This document shows, in pieces, positions 38,746-52,710 of a stretch of DNA of 64,000 nt. The stretch's first letter is position 1; every line of letters starts with the position of its first letter. Made by a program: the position numbers and the translations under genes. Location of the stretch: the NCBI RefSeq assembly GCF_905475345.1, contig NC_066596.1, positions 4,899,001 through 4,963,000 on the forward strand, in the 5' to 3' direction. Under the pieces are notes generated by a model, which was not told the origin of the DNA, did not search any database, and worked only from the letters and a program-made list of their open reading frames with translations. This stretch comes from Vespula vulgaris. Taxonomy: Eukaryota; Arthropoda; Insecta; Hymenoptera; Vespidae.

Positions 38746-39014
38746 GAGAAATAAAAAATTAAAACGGGATAAATAACATCGGGGATCGATACTTCCCCGA
38801 AGGGAATTTCGCATCAGAATACGCGGGAGCGGTGAGAGCATCGTTCTTCCGATTTTTTATATACTGCATTCCAGCATGGCTCCGATATATAGTCTTGATT
38901 AAGTTTCTTCTTAGCGTGTTCAACGTAATTGTATATAGCGGAGCACGTATTTGATTACTAATTCCTCGTCTTTGACGTGTAACGGGCTATGAGGCTTGGT
39001 GTGCACAAAGTTAT

Positions 39015-39075
39015 GTATACGTGTATATATATATATATGTGTGTGTATATAGATGTTTATATACATGTATATATA
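39015..39075. repeat. TA/TG alternating tract
   Basis: GTATACGTG, a run of about nine TA, a GTGTGTG run and further TATA sequence give roughly 60 bases of mostly alternating purine-pyrimidine. Confidence 0.85.
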
Positions 39076-40563
39076 AACAGATGAATGCAGCACTAACACA
39101 ACTAGATACACTTGTACCTTCACCCCTACCTCCCTTTCTCACTCTTCTACTCTACGGAAATGCTCACCGATATTGAATATCCGCCCATCTAACTGCGCAT
39201 CTCGCGGTTATATGAGAAATTGCTTAACGAACAGGCTACGTAACCGCGTAACAAGGTATACTAATTTTGAGTCCCTTTCGCCTATGGGGATGCGTAATCC
39301 TTAGAGGGACATAATCAACACAGACACGAATCATTGAAGGGAATGGAAATAAATTCGGTGTAGTTGAATTTTCGGTTTGACAGAGGAATGATGCAGGTTG
39401 TCACTGTTTGATATGATGAAGGTGATTGTTTCTAAATTAGGGGAGTTAATGTAGACATTGCTATAGTCAAGACATTTATCATTATAATGTAATTATTATT
39501 AATTAAAACTGTTCAATATTTTTCTCGATTGATCTTATCGTAAAAAAAAAGACACTTTTATTTATTATACTTTATAGAAAGCTTGCTTTCTATGGTTCTC
39601 TCGATTATAGAATATCCCAACCGAGTAACAAATCGTCTTTCTCAATTGATCGATCGACACATCGAGAGAATAATTTCGCATGAATCACGCTAAAAATTCG
39701 ACGGCGAATCTTTTCGATTATCTCGATTCTCTCAAGCGAAACGATTGGGTGATCACGAGAATCGTTCGGCTATGTAGGAGATTCTATCGATGGTGCCATC
39801 GTAGAAATTCGTAGCGTCGTTAAGAGTCCATCATCGTGGCTGGAGTCCGTAGTCAAGTACGAGTGCGATTCTTGGCTTGCCAAAGAGTTGGATCGTCCTT
39901 TTTACAGCGTCGTAAAGGCGCATTAAACTTTAATCAAGCTCGGTGGTCCACGATACCTAAACTATACCTGAGACAGAGTCTACTCGTTTCAACCCAAAGA
40001 AAACCTTTCGGAAATTGCGGAAACGAAGTCATGTGGAAAACTTGCCGAGATGTCGACTCGCCATTGCGAATGTAATTACCCAACGTAATTATAGCATTGT
40101 TTCGAAAGTCGGGAGGAAAAACTCTCGGCTCGTTTAGCCCGAAATTGGTTTTGTTCAGATTTTCGGAGATCGACCGTTCCTTTATGATCTAACGATAATT
40201 GCATTTACTGCCTTTGAGAGTACCTATTCTCTTTTGAGTCTGATATCGAAGAAGTCGATGTTAACGTGTTCTGACCTAATTGCTTCTTTTTATAGCATTG
40301 CTACAAACTCTTAGATTGCTTCAAAATAGATCATGTAATTTTTTTCTGTTAAGTTTTATAATCGAACAAATAAGATAATTTAAAGACTCTGTTTTTAATA
40401 AAATAATCACTTTATAATATCATCTTAGAATTTTATTATTTTTTTTTCGACAAGGTAGAACGTCCTACGTAATCGATTGAGGGAAATTCTCGCTGACGAT
40501 GGCGTGATATTTCGCCTCTCTTTGAAAGCAAAAAGCACTCGAGATCGGTACATATACGTAGAC

Positions 40564-40565
<2 letters not shown>

Positions 40566-40597
<32 letters not shown>
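40566..40597. repeat. GA microsatellite
   Basis: About sixteen uninterrupted GA units. Confidence 0.95.
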
Positions 40598-40601
<4 letters not shown>

Positions 40602-41064
40602 TCTCGGATATCTCACGTCCCTTCCTCGTTCGTTCAACACGCTTACAAGCGGAATTGCTTAATGACGATACTCGTTCTCTCGTTCACTTAGTTTAGTATG
40701 ATGCCAATGGGGAAACCACGACATAAGTGGATGGTGTCCTATGTGTTCCCAAGCCCTTCTACGGTTAAGTGCACCTAGCGAAGGGGTGGTTCAACCGTAG
40801 GGTGTGCAGTCATACCACCGACGAGTAGCTGCGGAGAACTCGAGAGAGGCATATGTGTATGTCTCTTGGACTAGACTGCACTCATATATGTATATATACA
40901 TGCACGCGTCCATACGCTCACATATTTTACGTCACTTTGACGTACGACGTTGGTCTTATATTTTCAGCCTTACGAGAACGAAGCGTCCCGATAAAAATTA
41001 TATATGTACGAGATGTGAAATTATGTGTGACTTTTGTGATAAAAGTATACTTTCAGTGCAATGG

Positions 41065-41067
<3 letters not shown>

Positions 41068-41116
<49 letters not shown>

Positions 41117-41121
41117 TCTCT
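41068..41121. repeat. CT microsatellite
   Basis: About twenty-two CT units with one CC interruption near the right end. Confidence 0.95.
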
Positions 41122-41434
41122 GTTTAGTAAACAAAAATGTAGAATTACAAATTAAGTTGGGTTTTGATATTGATATGAAACTAATATTCATGCTTATAAC
41201 TTAAGATAGATTGTTCTTTATAAATACGTCTATTTCAAAGTTTCTACTGAATCAGATACGATTAGATGAGATAACAAAATTTGAAGGATTATAATAAAAC
41301 AAGAAGTCGAGCTTAAATGGAATCGATATCGTAGCTCCGGATAAAAAGTCTGCAATATGTGGGGGTTGATTTCACAGAGACAAAGACGGGTAGACAGAGA
41401 AAGGGAAGCGTTCGTATTCTACGTTCTTTTCTTT

Positions 41435-41454
41435 TTTCTTTTTTTTTTTTTTTT
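41435..41454. repeat. Poly(T) tract
   Basis: A near-continuous T run of about 20 bases with CTTTTTTC in front. There is no adjacent retrotransposon sequence that I recognise. Confidence 0.8.
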
Positions 41455-42834
41455 AACATCGAAGCACGTGGACGATGGTACGTACGTATGCTGTCAGATC
41501 AAAGGAATGAAAATGCAGGGGAGCAGCAGTAGCAACAGCAGCCGGCGTTGCTGCGTCCGGCAGAAACAATGAAAGCAAATACGGGCAATGGAAAACTACC
41601 GGGCACAAAAGGGATGAAAAAAGCGGTCATTGCGAGTTACAAAGGATGCACGGCTGGAAAAGTACCGCAGATATCTAGTTTGGGCAAACAGGAGTAGCCG
41701 AAACAGAACAAAAAATAAAGGAACATTCTCCGGCCTGCGGAACGTCGCGCGTTAGTCAATATCGAACGAAAAGCAGCCGACGACGACTTCGATAAAAAGA
41801 GGTATCGTTCTTGTGTGATTAATTTTTTTTTAACTGATCCTTCGAGATTACAGCGAATGATACTACTAAACCAATTAACATTTTGCGATAACGAAAATTG
41901 AAGAGAATTCATTAAACAATGTTAATTAAATCCATTAATTAAATTTATTCTCAGACACGAAATTATCGATCGTATAATTCACAGTTATAGAAAAATATTT
42001 TTTTTTTTTGAATGAATAAGTAAATATTTCACATACCGTTTCGCATAATTATAAAATGTAATACACGCACCCGCATATTATGCAGACCGTTTAGAATTTC
42101 CACTACTGCTGTTTCTCTTTTTTGTTCTTCCTTTTTTCTTTTTTCTTTTTTTTTTTTGAAGAATTTTATTCATCTTGCCAAGAAGCGTACGCTAAATTAT
42201 TCTCGTTTTATATCGAACCAGAGAAGAATGGCGATAGCATGTTCTACAGGTGGATTTCTTCGAATTCATTTTTATATGCTAGAGAGGAGGAGAGAGAATG
42301 ATTTAATTCACTCGATGATCGATCGTACATGAATGTGTCGTTGAAAAGGATATAGCATTTGTACGTTCGAATTTGTATATCAAGATCTTATCACTTTTGA
42401 TTAAACTATTAATGCTTACGGTCACATAGTACGTCGCGATCAGTAATTCATAATTAAGCGATACGAAAACGTTGCTTTAACGGAATGGACCAGTGGAAGG
42501 AGAAGGGGAGGTTACAGGTGCGCACATCCGCGACGTTGAGTGTGAAATATGATAGCATCGTTAAGCAAGATTAATATACAGAATATTTCGAAGATACATC
42601 GCTTCACTGGCAGCCAACGTAGATTATTCCATGGCAAGAATAACGCGTTCGTGTGAAAATGGATGCGTGTGCGGATACGGTTATAGAAATATAAATCTGG
42701 TTGGACGATAGTCCTGGCGATATTTTTTTCCTTGCTTCTTTCTTTTTTTTTGTTTCATGTTGTTCCTTTACCACACGACTTACGTATGCTTACATGCATG
42801 ACATCAAAATGTTATCACGTTTATTGAAAATCCG

Positions 42835-42860
42835 TAAAAAAAAAAAAAAAAAAAAAAAAA
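42835..42860. repeat. Poly(A) run of 26
   Basis: Uninterrupted A homopolymer. I see no AATAAA signal or recognisable retrogene sequence just upstream, so it is more likely a slippage tract than a retroposed tail. Confidence 0.85.
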
Positions 42861-43925
42861 CTGAAAAAGCAAAAAAACATATAAAAGTGTAGATTTATCT
42901 TATATTCTTACAAAAGATAAAATGAAAACTTTTTCATCTATTTCGAATGATACGACAGACGGTATTGCCAATTGGAACACGCCTCGATAAAAGGTTTGTT
43001 CTCAATATGGGCACACGAACACTTGTCCAGCACTCGGTTTCGAGTGTCTCGTACGCTTTGAAATCACCATCGTCGCTTCTATTATATCTGAATCACTCTG
43101 ATGCACTCGTATTGCTGGTAATAATTCGGCCTAGCAAACGGAGAAATAGCGCGAGGACATATAGGAGGGTAGCTTTAGTAGAAAGGGAATGCCGTTTCAA
43201 TGCTGTTCTCCATTTCATCTTTTTTCTTTCTTTTTTCTTTCTTTCTTTCTTTTTTTCTTGCTTTCTTTCTTTCTTTCTTTCTCTGAAAGAGAAAAAGAAT
43301 TTTTCTTGAAATTTCTCAAAGTAATTTCTCTCTATTGCTTTGTTTTTCAAACAAATATTTGTGAGCACTGCAATGCTTTAAATAAATAAACCGATTTAAA
43401 TATTTTTTATAAATGTATTATTGCGAATTTAATAGTATCTTTTACGTTTAAAGAAAAGCGAAAGAATTTCGAATGAACGAAGGAACAAAGGAACGAAGTG
43501 TCACAGTTGTTCTTATTCACAGACAATCCCAGATTAAATGTCGAACATCCTATAGTTCTTCGATTCGATCGAAACTTTATGAAAGGATGAAGGATCCTTT
43601 GATTAGATCCTTTGATTTGCTACGATTCCATGCCAGAAATTTTATAAAAGCTAAAGGAGAAAGAGGTAGAAAAAGAGAGTATGAAGAGCAGGCTTAACTC
43701 GTTCACGATAATTGCCAAATGGATTCATCAAAGAAAGTATTTGGCCGAGCTACGAGAGTACCGACCGCTTGTCTTTGAAGTTGCCACCGTCCGAAGGCAG
43801 CGAGAAATGGAGTTTGTTAAATCGTACGTACACAGATTCGTTAGTAACGTGAGTGAAAAGCGTGATAGGGTTTGGATGTTGAACATGAAGAGAAGATCGA
43901 AGAGGGAAGGATAGAGAAAGAGGCA

Positions 43926-44085
43926 AGTATCGGAGGAAATGAATGTGGAAGAGTTATTGGCATCTGGCTATGCGAAGGGAGATAGCTTAAAACGAAAAAA
44001 GAATAGCTAAAAAAAATACGAAAAAGGGTGAAAAGATAAGAAGATAGATAGACAGAGAGAGAAAGAGAGAGAGAAAGTGAAGAGT
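43926..44085. repeat. Diverged duplication, copy 1
   Basis: Begins GTATCGGAGGAAATGAAT, continues through GAGTTATTGGCATCTGG, and runs through A/G-rich sequence into a GA microsatellite. The same order recurs about 395 bases to the right. Confidence 0.75.
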
Positions 44086-44324
44086 ACTATCATGAGTTCT
44101 ATATATATGATCTAAAAAATAAGAAATAGATTACTAATGGGATATTTAATTTGGTACAAAAAAGTAAAATGTGATGTTCGTATTTATATTCCTATTTATT
44201 GTTATACTCTACTTTGAATAAGTGACATACTCTGTAATACACATATATACATAACGACAACAATGCGTGAATGTGTGATGTCAAGATAGACGGAACCGAA
44301 AAAAGAAGAATAAAAAGGTACCAA

Positions 44325-44467
44325 GTATTAGGAGGAAATGAATCTAGGAGAGTTATTGGCATTTGGGAACGGGGCGGGAGGTAGTCTGGAAAAAAGGGAG
44401 AAAGAGGAAAGATGAAAAGAATGGTGAAAAGATGAGAAGTACAAGAAAAGGAAAGAGACAGACGGAC

Positions 44468-44508
<41 letters not shown>

Positions 44509-44512
44509 AAGA
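44325..44512. repeat. Diverged duplication, copy 2, ending in a GA microsatellite
   Basis: Begins GTATTAGGAGGAAATGAAT, continues through GAGTTATTGGCATTTGG, then A/G-rich DNA including GGTGAAAAGATGAGAAG, and ends in a long GA array at about 44,469-44,512. The match to copy 1 is strong over the first 45 bases and weaker after that. Confidence 0.75.
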
Positions 44513-45464
44513 ACGCAATACGTAGTACGATTCCATTGAGGACCCACGCACATCTGCCATGAGACGTATTGTGCTCGGCACTCATCCGCATCATCCGATC
44601 CGCCGCGACGCGACCACGGTTCTTGAGAAAAAGAGAGACGAACCTTCAGAGCGGAAAGAGGAAGAAGTGAAAGAAGAAGAAGAAGAAGAAGGAGAAGTAG
44701 AAAAAGAAGAAGCTTTTTTCTATCCCTGCACCTCTGCCTCGTGCCAAAGACCCTTATCGAGTTATGTCGTCACATCGTCCTACTACCTGCCAGCCAATAA
44801 ATCCCTGCCAATCCTTTTTTCTCCTCTTTGGTAAGAAGAAGTGAATACCGTCTAGATTTACGAAACTCGAAGTTAATATCAGACACGATCACCGTTCATT
44901 TTTATTATTTGACTTATCAATGTTTTTATATTTAATAGAAAAACAAATAAATTCTTATCTCTTATTTTCTTCTTGCTCATTGCTTCCTCCTAGTTCAGGT
45001 TCATATTTCACGAGTACGGGTTACATTACGTATTTATGTCACGCTCAATGTCCGACTTGTTCTCGCCGGTCGATATACATATAAGTATATGTAATATGTA
45101 CATAAGCATATAAGGAATGGAAGGAGCGAATTTATGTTCCCGTATGCTTTTACGATGGTGAACTTGTATTAATAATTTAACAAAGTACCCTGCGCCTACT
45201 TGGATACGATGCTTTCCTGACTAGAACTTTCTTTACACTATTTTTTTTTCTTTTCTTATTTTATTTATTTTTTCTGTGATATACCATCACCTTATACCTT
45301 TTATCTTTTTTCATTTCTTTAGTTTCACGAGCGTTTTATATATTACGATAACATGAATTTCTTTTAGTACGTATAGGGATCGCGTATCAGTGATGAATCC
45401 TGAATCCTGACGGACGAGGATGAAAATGGAGGCTTATAAACGATTACCTCTACTAACTCACTCA

Positions 45465-45466
<2 letters not shown>

Positions 45467-45512
<46 letters not shown>
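45467..45512. repeat. CT microsatellite
   Basis: About twenty-three uninterrupted CT units. Confidence 0.95.
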
Positions 45513-45516
<4 letters not shown>

Positions 45517-48386
45517 TTCTTTCGCTTTTTCGTTTAAAACCTCTCCAGCCAGTTGGCCCACTTTTGGCCAACTTTTAACGTTTCGCTCGAACAATCGATT
45601 CCGACACTTGTCACGACATCATTTTTAGAAGAGCACAAGTTAAATCGTGTGTACACTATATCGGTGAAACGATTATTTGCTTTTCTATTTGATACCTTGA
45701 CAGTGATATCTTCACTTCGTGCATCAATAATTGTATTGTAAGTTTCAAAGCATTCGTGAAAATATTAATATAGTTCGATAAAGATACGCCAAAAGATAAT
45801 CAAAATCGATTTGCATAATATCAATCCTTATGTGTTCATGCTTTGATGATAAAATCTATTAGTATTAACGGTAAACTTCCATTGTAGGATAACATCAAAG
45901 ACATCTCATAAACGCATCCTGGAATAGGAAATTGTACTGCACTGCCTCTGGTTGTCCATTGTTTGGTGTTGACAATTTGTTATACGGATAAATTTGCGGC
46001 TAATAGTTGGACGGATGCACATAATTGAGTACTCAGTGGTACATCTAGCAATTGGCTCTGTTATTCGATTAATGGCTTCTTCAATTATACGGCTAATTAC
46101 TAGCATGGAATTAGCTCTCTCTCCCTCTCTCTCTGTCTCACTCTCTCCCTTCCTCTCCTTCTCCCTCTCTGTCCCTATAACTATATACATTTCTAGCGAT
46201 ACAGTTATTATGACTGATAGCTATTGTTTAGTCAGCATCTAATTACCATTATATTAATTGTTAGCGACACAAACATAGGAAAGTACATACACAAGTTCAC
46301 CGAGCAGAGAGGTAGGTATTGATTTTTTACGAGGAACAACGAACATACTTAAAACACGCTTGGTACGTACATACTACATCGCGATCTTGCATAATGGCTA
46401 TAATAATAAGCAAGAAAATTTAAATTTCAATCGAGTCGCCATCTACAGACACGACCTCAACGAAATTAAATTGATCGCGTAAAAATGGAAATTTCAGAGA
46501 GAAGTCACTTTCTTATTTACGTTTATTAAATGACCTGAAGAAGAGAACCGAAATTTAATTCTGCTTCTTTAAATTTTATTTCTAGATGTAAATGAATGCA
46601 TTTACGGTTTATTATGGGCTTTGGGAATATATATGTAGGCACTGACTATACGGAAAACTTTCGAATCAAGTTCGACGTACCGTTATTAATAGAACTCATC
46701 CATGATCCTATTGTTATGGATTATGGCTCACGGGAAAAGAAAGAAAAAGAAGAAAGAAGAAAAAGGTAAAGAGAGAAAAAGAGAGAGAGAGAGAGAGAGA
46801 AGGAAAGAATAGGACGCTTCGTTGTCGACGATTTTTTGATGCACCGATTGTTCGCGCATAAGTTGCACGTTATGGATTAATATAAAGGAAGGGCGTGCAC
46901 GTTGTTCACGGGATATGGCAAGGGTACTCGTATAGAAACTGCTCCGATCGCACGCCTTTCACGTGTCTCGCATTTACATAAGGGGTTACGGCTCCATTCG
47001 CAGGGAAAATGAAATAATCTTGTTATGTAAATGGACATCTACCGACGGTACCGTTCTCGCGCGCACTGTTGGACGTCTTCGTCATGCCGTCGACGTCCGA
47101 ATAGTTTCTTCAGACCACTCGTTTACTCTCTACTCTTTCCTACTCTACTCTCTCTTTCTCTCTCTCTTTCTTTCTCTTCTTCCTTTTCTTTCTTTAGTAT
47201 ACCTAACGTCTTGCTTTAGACTTTACAACCAATTTCACGACTACGGTCCTCAACAAGAGTTTCCTACGTTAAAATCCTCGAATTTATTTGATCTCGTCGA
47301 GCATGTTAAGCGTAAATATGTTAGCATATTGAACTCTATGATTTTACTAGTTTGTACAATATGATTTATAGCTTTGAAATCTATACCAACGAATCATATT
47401 ACCGAAACGTATTCTTTATTGATCACTTCCACATGCAACTCTTTTTTGCCAAAATTTGATGCCAGTTATGATCGTAACCAGTTAACCAAGAAATGAGCTC
47501 AAATAATAGTTAAATCGATTTGAGCAGCACTGTGGAAAATGATAGTTCAAAATTAGTACTGTCTATCGTCGTTGAATGAAGAATGATTGTAGCAATGAAA
47601 ACAAGAAGCATAGTAATTTGTCAAATTGAATACGTAGAAAACGCGACGATTGATGTTTCGTTTCATCATTATTCGTCGAACGAGGGAATAGTGTAATGGC
47701 GTTGTGTCTCGATATGTCAGATCACCGCGAGCGATTATTAATGAATGAATGAGCAGAATGATCGAACGTAATGAAACATCGAATTCGTCATTACGTTCTG
47801 TCTATATTCCTATTTATAGAGCTTAAAAATTCAAATATTTATCAAATGTAATTCATTCTTATTCGCTCGTTAATTTTAACAAATATTATTTATTAAAAGA
47901 AAAATACTAATATATATTTGAAAAAAAAAAACATTATTCTTTGTATACAATTTGTCTTCTTTTATTTAGTAATAAAGCCATGGTGATCTTTGAAACGTAA
48001 GTAATTAAACTTAATAGACTTCCATAGACAATCATTTTCCAGGAAAAGTACGATCGCGATTCTCGCAAAAGATCATTGAACAAGAGAGAAAGAAAGAAAG
48101 AGTGAGAGAGAGAGAGAGAGAGAGAAAAGAAGAAAATAGATCGTAGAGTCCATTCAGTCTTGCGTTCTTCGATCCAAGCTCACTTACAGTTGCCGCGAGC
48201 GATTCATGGTAAATTAAAGAGACGAAGAGAGCAATCAACAATCCTCTTGCAATGGGCTACGAGAGAGGTCTCCTCGTTGAATCTCGTTTAAGGCAAGTGT
48301 GTCTAAACGAAGTCTCCACTACTCTTCCCGGTATTATTATTCCCCGTCTGCTCCTTAAGAATTCCTTTCTGACCATATTGTCCTGG

Positions 48387-48399
48387 ATCGACGACGACG

Positions 48400-48467
<68 letters not shown>
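48387..48467. repeat. GAC trinucleotide repeat
   Basis: A short (GAC)4 is followed by one GTC interruption and then roughly 22 uninterrupted GAC units. In one plus-strand frame it would encode poly-aspartate, but the surrounding frame has no other coding signs. Confidence 0.95.
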
Positions 48468-48551
48468 GGGACCGACGCTTTTCTTCTTGTCTACTATCGT
48501 CTCTCTCTCTCCCTCTCTCTTTCTTACTCCTTTTTTGTGCTTTAGAATACT

Positions 48552-48604
48552 CGGAAGAAGAGGAAAAAGAAGAAGAAGAAGAAGACGAAGAAGAAGAAGG
48601 AAAA
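48552..48604. repeat. GAA-rich trinucleotide tract
   Basis: GAAGAA-type units interrupted by GAC and AAA, about 85 bases after the GAC array. GAA arrays are polypurine and can form triplexes. Confidence 0.9.
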
Positions 48605-50848
48605 GAATCGGAGAGCACGAAAAGGGATAAATAGGAGAAGAGAGAAGAAAGAGTCGTTGGCCTTACCAAGAAGAGATGTACATAGAAATCCACGCGAGAA
48701 ATCCATATGCATTGAATATCTTCTCATGCGAAGAGCACGTCCTGCGAATTCTTGAATCGCTTTGGTACATCCTAAGGCACGCTTTAGAATGTGACCGTCG
48801 TATTGGCATACCTTACGTGATGGTATAAGTTAGTAACTTTCGGTTAAAGTTAGTTAACAAGTAAGATAAATGTGAGCTTAACAATTATTGTATCAACAAA
48901 GTGAAAGAATGTTTAATAGCAAACATTACTATAAATGCAGACCTAGTTTGATTTGTTATTAATAAAACTAGATAGAAATATTGTTACTTTTGTTTCATAT
49001 CAAGATAAAATGTTTTTATAAAGAATTATATTTTTAATTAACACAAAAAAATATCTAGTATGCCGGGACAAATTTTGAATATTTAGTAATTTAATACAAT
49101 TAAAAACAATGCTGGATCAAACATCGTATAAAGAAGATCGTTATGTTGCGAATTTCTCTTTCGACTTTAATAATTTCTGTGCAGACATTTTTTCGCTAAA
49201 TATGTACCTTTGTAATACGACTGCGACATATTATAAACGACCTTTGACTTTTATCAAAAAATATATTTGTGATAATAACTATGTCCGACTGTTACTATAA
49301 TTAATAAAAAAAAAAAAAAAATATAGTACCTATATTTAGAGCTTTAAAAAATGTATATCCCCTTCTTTCCTTCTATATTTTTATTACCATTTGCAAGTTT
49401 GTTAATATTCTCATTTCTCCTAAAGTTAATAGCTCGTAACAATCAAGAAAATTTTTAATGACGATCATCAACGCTTCCTTCATTCATTATCCATCGGTAA
49501 TATATAACCCGGAAGAAAAATATCACTAAATCTCTCTAGCGCGAAGTTATTAATTTGTATCAGAATAATTTATAGCGAAGTGATGATAAACGGCCATTAC
49601 ATTCATCATCATTTCGAAGAGTAAGTACTTCATACACGTATGCATATGTATGTATAATGGCAGCGAGAGTTCGAGTCGAGATACTAAGCCGAGGAAAGTG
49701 TATTTCATTGAAAAAAATTCTTCGCAAAGCTTGTGCTCGCACTATTGTTCACGCTCGATGAATGATATTAATAAGAGCGATAAGCAGACGCGGAAAAGCG
49801 AGTTCAAGCAAGCTGGCGCCTACTGCTTACGATAGCCAGCCGGCAAGCGAGAATAATCGACCGCCATCACCGCCCTCGAGGATTTGCGAATTATCAACGC
49901 AGCAGCTTCTCTCTCTTTCTCTCTCTTTCTTTCTCCTTTTCTTTCTTGTTCACTCTCACTTCCAAGCTAATACGATATGTATTCTTGAGAGATAAAATTG
50001 TGTTTGGCAAGGACGTATTAACGTTCTTTCGATCAATCTTCGATCAATCATGTTTTTCTCTGTCCGTGCATTTAAAAATTCATTTCTTGAATTCTGTATA
50101 AAAGTAAAATTATTATTATTGAAACGGGAAAAGGAAAGATATTTTGTCGAAAAGAAAAATAGTAATCACGCATTAGCTGCGGCTAGACGCGTTATTTCCG
50201 TATACGTTATGTTCCATTAGCGAAATCTCGTTGCGCCAGGCCTTAATTATCATTAACGACGGCGAAATCGATATCGTGTACACGTACATAGGCTCAGCTT
50301 TCATGGAAAGCGATGATAAGCTCGTACTCATATAGAATTATATAGATTGAAGAGAGCGAAAGAGTGAATTGTGAAAGAGTGATAGAGAAAGAGAGAGAGA
50401 GAGAGAGAGTGGGGGGAAGAGATTTGCTTGGCCATTCACAAAACCTTTCGCCTTTCTTTCACAGCTATACGGAAAATGCATGTGTGCGAGCGCGTGAATG
50501 TGCATGTAAATTCCTTCAAGTAACTCGGAGGATTCTCTTCGCGGAAACGAGAAAGCGTGCTTGTAACAGAAATTGCTTTACCGTGTTCCGCTCGCTCGAC
50601 TCTATAATCTACGCCATCTGCTTCTTTCACCGTTCCCTCCTCACCCCTCTATCTCTTTTCTCAATTTTTTACTTTGGTGAATCTTCAACGATCTCCGTCT
50701 ACGCCCGTTTAACATTCTCTTTCGGTACAACCTTTGTGATGCTTAAAGTTCTGAGATAAAAACAAAAAAAAATAAGATCTAAGAAGATCGATCGATTTCT
50801 AATCCATGTACAATCAATGTTTCTTCGATAGTAATCCTGTATAATATT

Positions 50849-50877
50849 ATTAGAAATCAAATCAAATCAAATCAAAT
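50849..50877. repeat. AAATC pentanucleotide repeat
   Basis: About five tandem AAATC units. Confidence 0.9.
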
Positions 50878-52228
50878 AATGCAAATCTTACAAATGGGTG
50901 GATTTATTAGAAAACAAACGTTAATACCAGATAATAATTTTTTGACTTATTCGACCATCAAGTAAATCCTATTCGATTTCACCGATTTTATTATCAGGTT
51001 TGTCTAATCCGTATTTCTAAATCCTCTGGGAATTCTATGCGGATGTGGTAGTTCTTAGCGAGTGGTAGTGTCGAGACATATGCCTACGCCCTCGATGTTT
51101 CCTCCTTTCGAATCTCAAGAAACCTGTCTGCTCCTTAGCGATCGAAAAGATGACGGTGACTAAAAGGAAAAGGAATTCAGGTATTCTCTCTCTTCCGGGT
51201 AGTCCATAAAACTTACGCACACACGCGCGAGTATATATCACGTATAAAAGTAGATATTGCCCGACCCTCAAAGTCATTCTTGCTAAAGTTAAACGTCAAG
51301 AATTATGACGGTAATCTCGGAATTCGAAATCGCTTTTGACAAATCTCTATACGATTCGATTAATGTCTTTTCGTCAAAGTACTTTGAAATTTCCTTTATC
51401 TACTTCTTCCTTTCTTTCACTCCTTTTACCATTCACCATGATTTTTTCATCTCTTCCGTATATCTATTAATTAGATCTTCTCGCAAAAAAAAAAAGAAGA
51501 AAAAAAATAAACCGACCAGACGTTTTTGCAAAGCTATCAAATGCAAAACAGGTTAATTAAATTCTCGGCTGGCGATTTTGTAAAAAGGATTTTGCAAGGC
51601 ATGCTTACAATAGTAGGAAAGACTCGAATGGCGAGCACTGTAGGGAAGAAGAAAGAGAGTATGCGTAAAGTCGAAGAACGACCCGAGTTGAACTCTACCT
51701 CTTTCTCTTTCTTCTCCTTCTCTTTTTCTCTTTGCTTCCTTACTCACTAGCTGCACTACTCTTGTGTTAATTAAGCACGCAATGAATGACGTTACGTTCG
51801 TCATCAAGAAGTACTTGGAGTCAGGTTCATGCGAGTCGATGTCATTCGTCAAGCGGGAGACTCTTTCAGTGAAATGTGGGAAGACATCCTTAGTACCATC
51901 CCTTTTCTTCTTTCTCTTTTCCTGCATGGCGGGTTCCCAAGAACCAGATAATTGTTGGAATATTCACAAACTTCTCTTTCCTTCTCTAATATCTCTAATA
52001 AAATTAGTGTGACATTGTTATTGGATACATACCGAAACTAATAAATATCATCTATGTAGGAACGTTAATAAACACTTTGTGGCTAAATTAATAACTTCAA
52101 TGAAACATACACACACACATACATGTTTGCGTGAATTCATATGGAACGCATGCACTTATTTAAATTTCTACCTTCAATGAGATACAATTAAATGCTGTCT
52201 AATTAATTTCATACAGTGGCCAATTGTT

Positions 52229-52254
52229 ATAATAATTATAACTATAATTATTAT
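52229..52254. repeat. 12-bp AT inverted repeat
   Basis: Perfect 12-base arms around a two-base AC centre, made only of A and T apart from the centre. Confidence 0.8.
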
Positions 52255-52655
52255 TATTCTTGTATAGATTTAACTACATTACTCGATCATTCTAATCATT
52301 TCTATTATTGATAGATTGGATTTCAAAAATTAGAAAATGAACTGTCTCGCCAAAAGATAAAATAATAATCAGAAGTTTGAATTATGCGTATCGCCCTCTA
52401 TAAAATAAAAAGAGGAAAGAATCATTGCATCGATACATCGTCCAATTGGTAATATTTCGAATCGACACGCAACAGAAATTGTATCGAACATGTGCCGTCA
52501 ATTATAATGAATTTTTTCGAACAGTAGCCAGCCACTATACAGTATCGGCAAATCGGTTCTTCGTGTACATCGGTTGTTCGCACGTGTGACGGCGAGATCG
52601 GCGTGTGGTCCACGAAGCAGACCCACGGTAATGCTTAATGTCGATGTGACACGTG

Positions 52656-52710
52656 CGAGTCGTCGTCGTCGTCGCCACCACCATCGTCGTCGTCGTTCTC
52701 GTCGTCGTTC
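52656..52710. repeat. CGT/CAC trinucleotide tract
   Basis: Two CGTC-type runs flank a short CCACCACCA run. The Arg/His-rich reading frame across it is explained by the repeat. Confidence 0.85.

Noticed and set aside
39182..39206. 25-base minus-strand micro-exon-like segment (LDGRIFNI) flanked by GCGCAG and GTGAGC
   Set aside because: It is too short to judge without transcript evidence, and has no neighbouring exons.
42835..42860. Poly(A) run as the tail of a processed retrogene
   Set aside because: There is no polyadenylation signal, gene-like sequence or target-site duplication recognisable beside it.
48252..48545. Plus-strand frame encoding poly-aspartate
   Set aside because: The Asp run is simply the GAC microsatellite. 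The flanks have no conserved motif and the frame ends in a CT tract.
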